Positions 6,951-8,524 of a stretch of 8,524 nt of DNA are shown here, piece after piece (the first letter of the stretch is position 1; the number at the start of each line of letters is the position of its first letter). The stretch is from NCBI GenBank assembly GCA_017883215.1, contig JADGOA010000151.1, forward strand, positions 1 to 8,524. Direction: 5' to 3'. Source of the stretch: Thermoanaerobaculia bacterium (GTDB taxonomy: Bacteria; Acidobacteriota; Thermoanaerobaculia; Gp7-AA8). The notes below the pieces were generated by a model, which was not told the DNA's origin, searched no databases, and saw only the letters and a list, made by a program, of their open reading frames with translations. A program made the position numbers and the translations under genes.

Positions 6951-7004
6951 GGCGGGGAACACAGCGGAAGCGAGTGGCGAGGGTGTTATCGGGTCGCTGG
7001 GTTG

Positions 7005-7036
7005 CGAGGTCACGAGGTCACGAGGTCACGAGGTTA
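7005..7036. repeat. Tandem octamer repeat CGAGGTCA (four units)
   Basis: CGAGGTCA occurs at 7005-7012, 7013-7020 and 7021-7028, followed by CGAGGTTA at 7029-7036 and a decayed unit CTCGGTCG. This is the same unit, including the same C/T variation, as the three-copy array at 5238-5261. It lies about 110 bases upstream of gcvT on the far side of its leader. The recurrence of one specific 8-mer array in two separate gaps indicates a dispersed element, not two chance events. Function is unknown. Confidence 0.85.
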
Positions 7037-7115
7037 CTCGGTCGGGAGGTCGTCTCGCGCCGGGTCATCCCGAGCCGATCAACGGCGTGGGCGCCGGTGG
7101 CGGCGGAAAGGACAC

Positions 7116-7242
7116 TGTCATTCCGAGCCGGCGGAACCCCGAAGGGGTGGAGCGCGGCGAGGAATCCCCCGCCAACCCCGGGAGTGCGGGGGATCCCTCG
7201 CTGTCCTCCGCCGCTCCGCGGCTCCGGCAGCTCGGGATGACA
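7116..7242. repeat. Long imperfect palindromic intergenic repeat
   Basis: The outer arms are TGTCATTCCGAGCCGGCGGA (7116-7135) and the complement of 7223-7242, matching at 17 of 20 positions. The inner arms GCGAGGAATCCCCCGC (7157-7172) and the complement of 7186-7201 match at 15 of 16, with a 13-base loop. The whole 127-base unit could fold into a long cruciform or RNA hairpin. A truncated second copy of the outer arm is at 7065-7078 (13 of 14 positions). From general knowledge, TGTCAT-xCCGAGC...GAGGAATC palindromes are dispersed non-coding repeats in several GC-rich bacterial phyla and generate spurious hypothetical proteins. Mobile origin (MITE/REP-like) is inference. Confidence 0.8.
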
Positions 7243-7255
7243 GGCTTGGCTTGCC

Positions 7256-7276
7256 CATGCCTCATGCCTCATGCCC
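7256..7276. repeat. Tandem heptamer CATGCCT (three units)
   Basis: CATGCCT (7256-7262), CATGCCT (7263-7269) and CATGCCC (7270-7276) lie directly after the large palindrome and about 50 bases before the xerC start. There is no inverted partner nearby, unlike the other heptamer sets in the window. This may be part of the xerC leader or simple slippage; nothing ties it to a function. Confidence 0.65.
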
Positions 7277-7298
7277 GCGCCCCCGGTGCGTCTCGGCG

Positions 7299-7304
7299 TA
7301 AACT
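7299..7304 (+). promoter_or_regulatory. xerC: Possible -10 box for xerC
   Basis: TAAACT, in the context GGCGTAAACTAGC, matches four of six -10 consensus positions and is the only AT-rich spot shortly upstream of the xerC GTG at 7325. No convincing -35 box is seen at 16-18 bases upstream. If real, transcription would start about 10-15 bases before the coding region, giving a very short leader. Low confidence. Confidence 0.25.
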
Positions 7305-7324
7305 AGCTCTCCGGGCGGACGGGC

Positions 7325-8227
7325 GTGAAGAACGAAATCGGCGACTTTCTCGATTACCTGACGTACGAGCGCAATGTCTCGATCAACACCATCGCCGCTT
7401 ATCGCGATGACCTCGAATCGTTCGTCTCCTTCCTCTGCAACGACTACTTCACCCAGGCGCGCGACCAGCTCGATCTGAGGCTCGTCGACCACCTGAGCAT
7501 CCGCTCCTACCTGGCGCATCTCGCTCGCCGAAAGCTGGCGCGATCGTCGACGGCGAGGCACCTTTCCGCGCTGCGATCGTTCTTCAAGTTCCTCATGCGT
7601 GAAGGGGCGGTGGAGATCAATCCGGCGCGCACCGTGGCCACGCCCAAGCGGGAGAAGCAGCTTCCAGCGGTGATGCAGACGTCCGAGGTGGCGCTGCTGA
7701 TCGAGCAGCCTGACGGATCGGAGACGCTCGGCCTCCGCGATCGGGCATTTCTCGAGCTCCTGTACGCGTCGGGGCTCCGCATCAGCGAGCTCGTCGGAAT
7801 CGACCTCGACGACCTGGAGCTCCGCTCCCGCCTGGTGAAGGTCCACGGCAAGGGGTCCAAGGAGCGGATCGTCCCCTTCGGATCGAAAGCGGAAGAGGCG
7901 GTGCGCGCGTGGCTGGCCGTTCGCGGGGAGCTGATCCGCGATCCCGACGAGCAGGCCATCTTCGTCAACTACCGCGGCGAGCGCATCACGGCGCGCAGCG
8001 TGCGCCGGCTGTTCGACGGCTACATCCGCAAAGCGGCCCTGCGCGGCGGGATTTCGCCGCATACGATGCGCCACTCCTTCGCCACCCACCTACTGACCGC
8101 CGGCGCCGACCTGCGCACGATCCAGGAGCTCCTGGGCCACGCCTCCCTCTCCACCACCCAGAAGTACACGCACCTGAATGACTGGCAGCTGATCGAGGTG
8201 TACAAGAAGGCGCATACGCGGGGGTGA
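7325..8227 (+). CDS. xerC: Site-specific tyrosine recombinase, XerC/XerD type
   Basis: Xer recombinases resolve chromosome dimers at dif during division. The N-terminal SAM-like core-binding domain (about 1-100) shows FLDYLTYERNVSINTIAAY (8-26) and the ALRSFFKFL block (82-90). The C-terminal catalytic domain (about 115-295) contains all the tyrosine-recombinase residues: R152 in ASGLRISELVG, K176 in HGKGSKER, H246 and R249 in HTMRHSFATHLL, H272 in LLGHASLSTTQ and the nucleophile Y281 in KYTHL. The length of 300 is typical of Xer proteins. The ending LIEVYKKAHTRG resembles XerC (VYxxAHPRA) more than XerD, so xerC is preferred but not certain. The GTG start fits homologues; Shine-Dalgarno is weak (GGGCGG). 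No phage genes or att-like duplications accompany it, so a housekeeping role is likelier than an integrase. Confidence 0.93.
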   Translation: MKNEIGDFLDYLTYERNVSINTIAAYRDDLESFVSFLCNDYFTQARDQLDLRLVDHLSIRSYLAHLARRKLARSSTARHLSALRSFFKFLMREGAVEINPARTVATPKREKQLPAVMQTSEVALLIEQPDGSETLGLRDRAFLELLYASGLRISELVGIDLDDLELRSRLVKVHGKGSKERIVPFGSKAEEAVRAWLAVRGELIRDPDEQAIFVNYRGERITARSVRRLFDGYIRKAALRGGISPHTMRHSFATHLLTAGADLRTIQELLGHASLSTTQKYTHLNDWQLIEVYKKAHTRG

Positions 8228-8228
8228 C

Positions 8229-8294
8229 GAGTCCTGAGTGCTGAGTCCTGAGTTGCACGGCCTCCTCGGGACTCAGGACTCAGGACTCAGGACT
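8229..8294. repeat. Inverted repeat of tandem CTCAGGA heptamers after xerC
   Basis: The left arm (8229-8253) has three and a half GAGTCCT-type units, one reading GAGTGCT. The right arm (8271-8294) has the complementary ACTCAGG unit about three and a half times. The arms pair over about 24 bases with one internal mismatch around a 17-base loop (8254-8270). It begins one base after the xerC TGA. The unit is identical to that of 274-377, near the other end of the window. The stem is long enough for a strong RNA hairpin, but the following bases (TGTCATAAT) are not a T-tract. Function as a terminator is possible but not shown. Confidence 0.87.
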
Positions 8295-8309
8295 GTCATA
8301 ATCCGCCGC

Positions 8310-8524
8310 GTGATCGGGGCCATCGTTCACCAGGGGTTCGTCGGAAAGAACATCGAGTACTTCGCGGTGGTGGCGGGGCCGGATGTCGATCGCCGCTTCT
8401 TTTTCGAGCAGATCAGCTCCGGGCGCGACGTGATCCGCTACTTCGGCGGCAATTCCGAAGTGACGCTGAACCCGGAGGGAGTGCGCTTCCGCGGGAACGG
8501 CGGCATCTTCGGCGAGTACATGTT
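8310..8524 (+). CDS. Unidentified protein, 5' part only
   Basis: An open frame begins at GTG 8310 and runs off the window. The visible 71 residues start VIGAIVHQGFVGKNIEYFAV and continue through RRFFFEQISSGRDVIRYFGG. Codon third positions are strongly G/C from 8310 onward, as in the other genes here, which supports real coding. There is no predicted signal peptide or clear membrane segment in the visible part and I do not recognise the family. The start is uncertain: no Shine-Dalgarno is visible, and the frame stays open upstream through the repeat, but the repeat is unlikely to be coding. It follows xerC in the same direction, separated by the 8229-8294 hairpin, so co-transcription is uncertain. 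Confidence 0.6.
   Translation, partial: MIGAIVHQGFVGKNIEYFAVVAGPDVDRRFFFEQISSGRDVIRYFGGNSEVTLNPEGVRFRGNGGIFGEYM

Larger units (their letters stand above)
6897..7324. other. 428-base gene-free divergent region between gcvT and xerC
   Basis: This is the only stretch over 300 bases without a gene. From left to right it holds the short gcvT leader with its Shine-Dalgarno (6897-6926), low-information sequence (about 6950-7004), the octamer tandem repeat (7005-7036), a fragment GTCATCCCGAGCCG (7065-7078) matching the outer arm of the adjacent palindrome, the large palindromic repeat (7116-7242), three CATGCCT-type heptamers (7256-7276) and the xerC leader. Short open frames across it on both strands consist of repeat sequence and have no recognisable protein signature or good ribosome site, so I treat them as non-coding. 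Confidence 0.8.

Noticed and set aside
7005..7036. Tandem octamers as a CRISPR array
   Set aside because: Units are adjacent with no spacers and only 8 bases long, and no cas gene is present.
7018..7272. Small open frames across the palindromic repeat on both strands
   Set aside because: Their translated sequence consists of repeat arms (for example CHPELPEPRSGG), a pattern typical of spurious proteins from dispersed intergenic repeats; no ribosome site or conserved domain is evident.
7325..8294. XerC-type recombinase plus adjacent inverted repeat as an integrative element with an att site
   Set aside because: The protein has the length and C-terminal ending of housekeeping Xer enzymes, there is no tRNA, phage or cargo gene nearby, and the repeat also occurs at 274-377 where no recombinase is present.
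8229..8294. Classical intrinsic terminator after xerC
   Set aside because: The stem is strong but the bases following it lack a run of T, so I list it as a repeat with possible termination function, not as a terminator.

Overview
This is a GC-rich bacterial chromosome segment with compact genes and structured repeats between them. The split two-subunit glycine decarboxylase (gcvPA and gcvPB), the high GC content and the housekeeping content suggest a non-proteobacterial lineage. Acidobacteriota or a related phylum is my best guess, from gene content and sequence style only, and it is not proven. Nothing in the window looks like a prophage, plasmid or defence island.

Layout. The 3' end of a HINT-type histidine triad hydrolase gene (+) occupies the first 269 bases and converges on a long minus-strand gene (380-2239). 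That gene encodes an AI-2E/PerM-family membrane protein fused to a C-terminal domain resembling a cobalamin-binding domain but lacking its cobalt-ligand histidine. Upstream of it, all on the minus strand, lies a complete set of glycine-specific cleavage-system genes in the transcription order gcvT (6896-5793), gcvH (5719-5330), gcvPA (5222-3837), gcvPB (3840-2317). A 428-base gene-free stretch (6897-7324) separates gcvT from a divergent plus-strand xerC-type tyrosine recombinase gene (7325-8227). The window ends in the first 215 bases of a plus-strand gene that I do not recognise.

How the genes work together. GcvPA and GcvPB form the PLP-dependent glycine decarboxylase (P-protein), GcvH carries the lipoyl arm, and GcvT moves the one-carbon unit to tetrahydrofolate. 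Only the dihydrolipoyl dehydrogenase (L-protein) and the lipoylation enzymes are missing, and both are often encoded elsewhere. The 4-base overlap of gcvPA and gcvPB points to translational coupling. The HIT, permease, recombinase and terminal genes have no obvious link to glycine metabolism.

The most distinctive feature is the intergenic sequence. Three inverted repeats built from tandem 7-base units sit directly against stop codons (274-377, 2275-2318, 8229-8294), and the first and last share the same unit although about 8 kb apart. A separate 8-base unit (CGAGGTCA) is tandemly repeated at two sites, upstream of gcvPA and between gcvT and xerC. A longer imperfect palindrome at 7116-7242 looks like a dispersed intergenic repeat. 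These repeats and the permease/B12-like fusion are the best candidates for follow-up.
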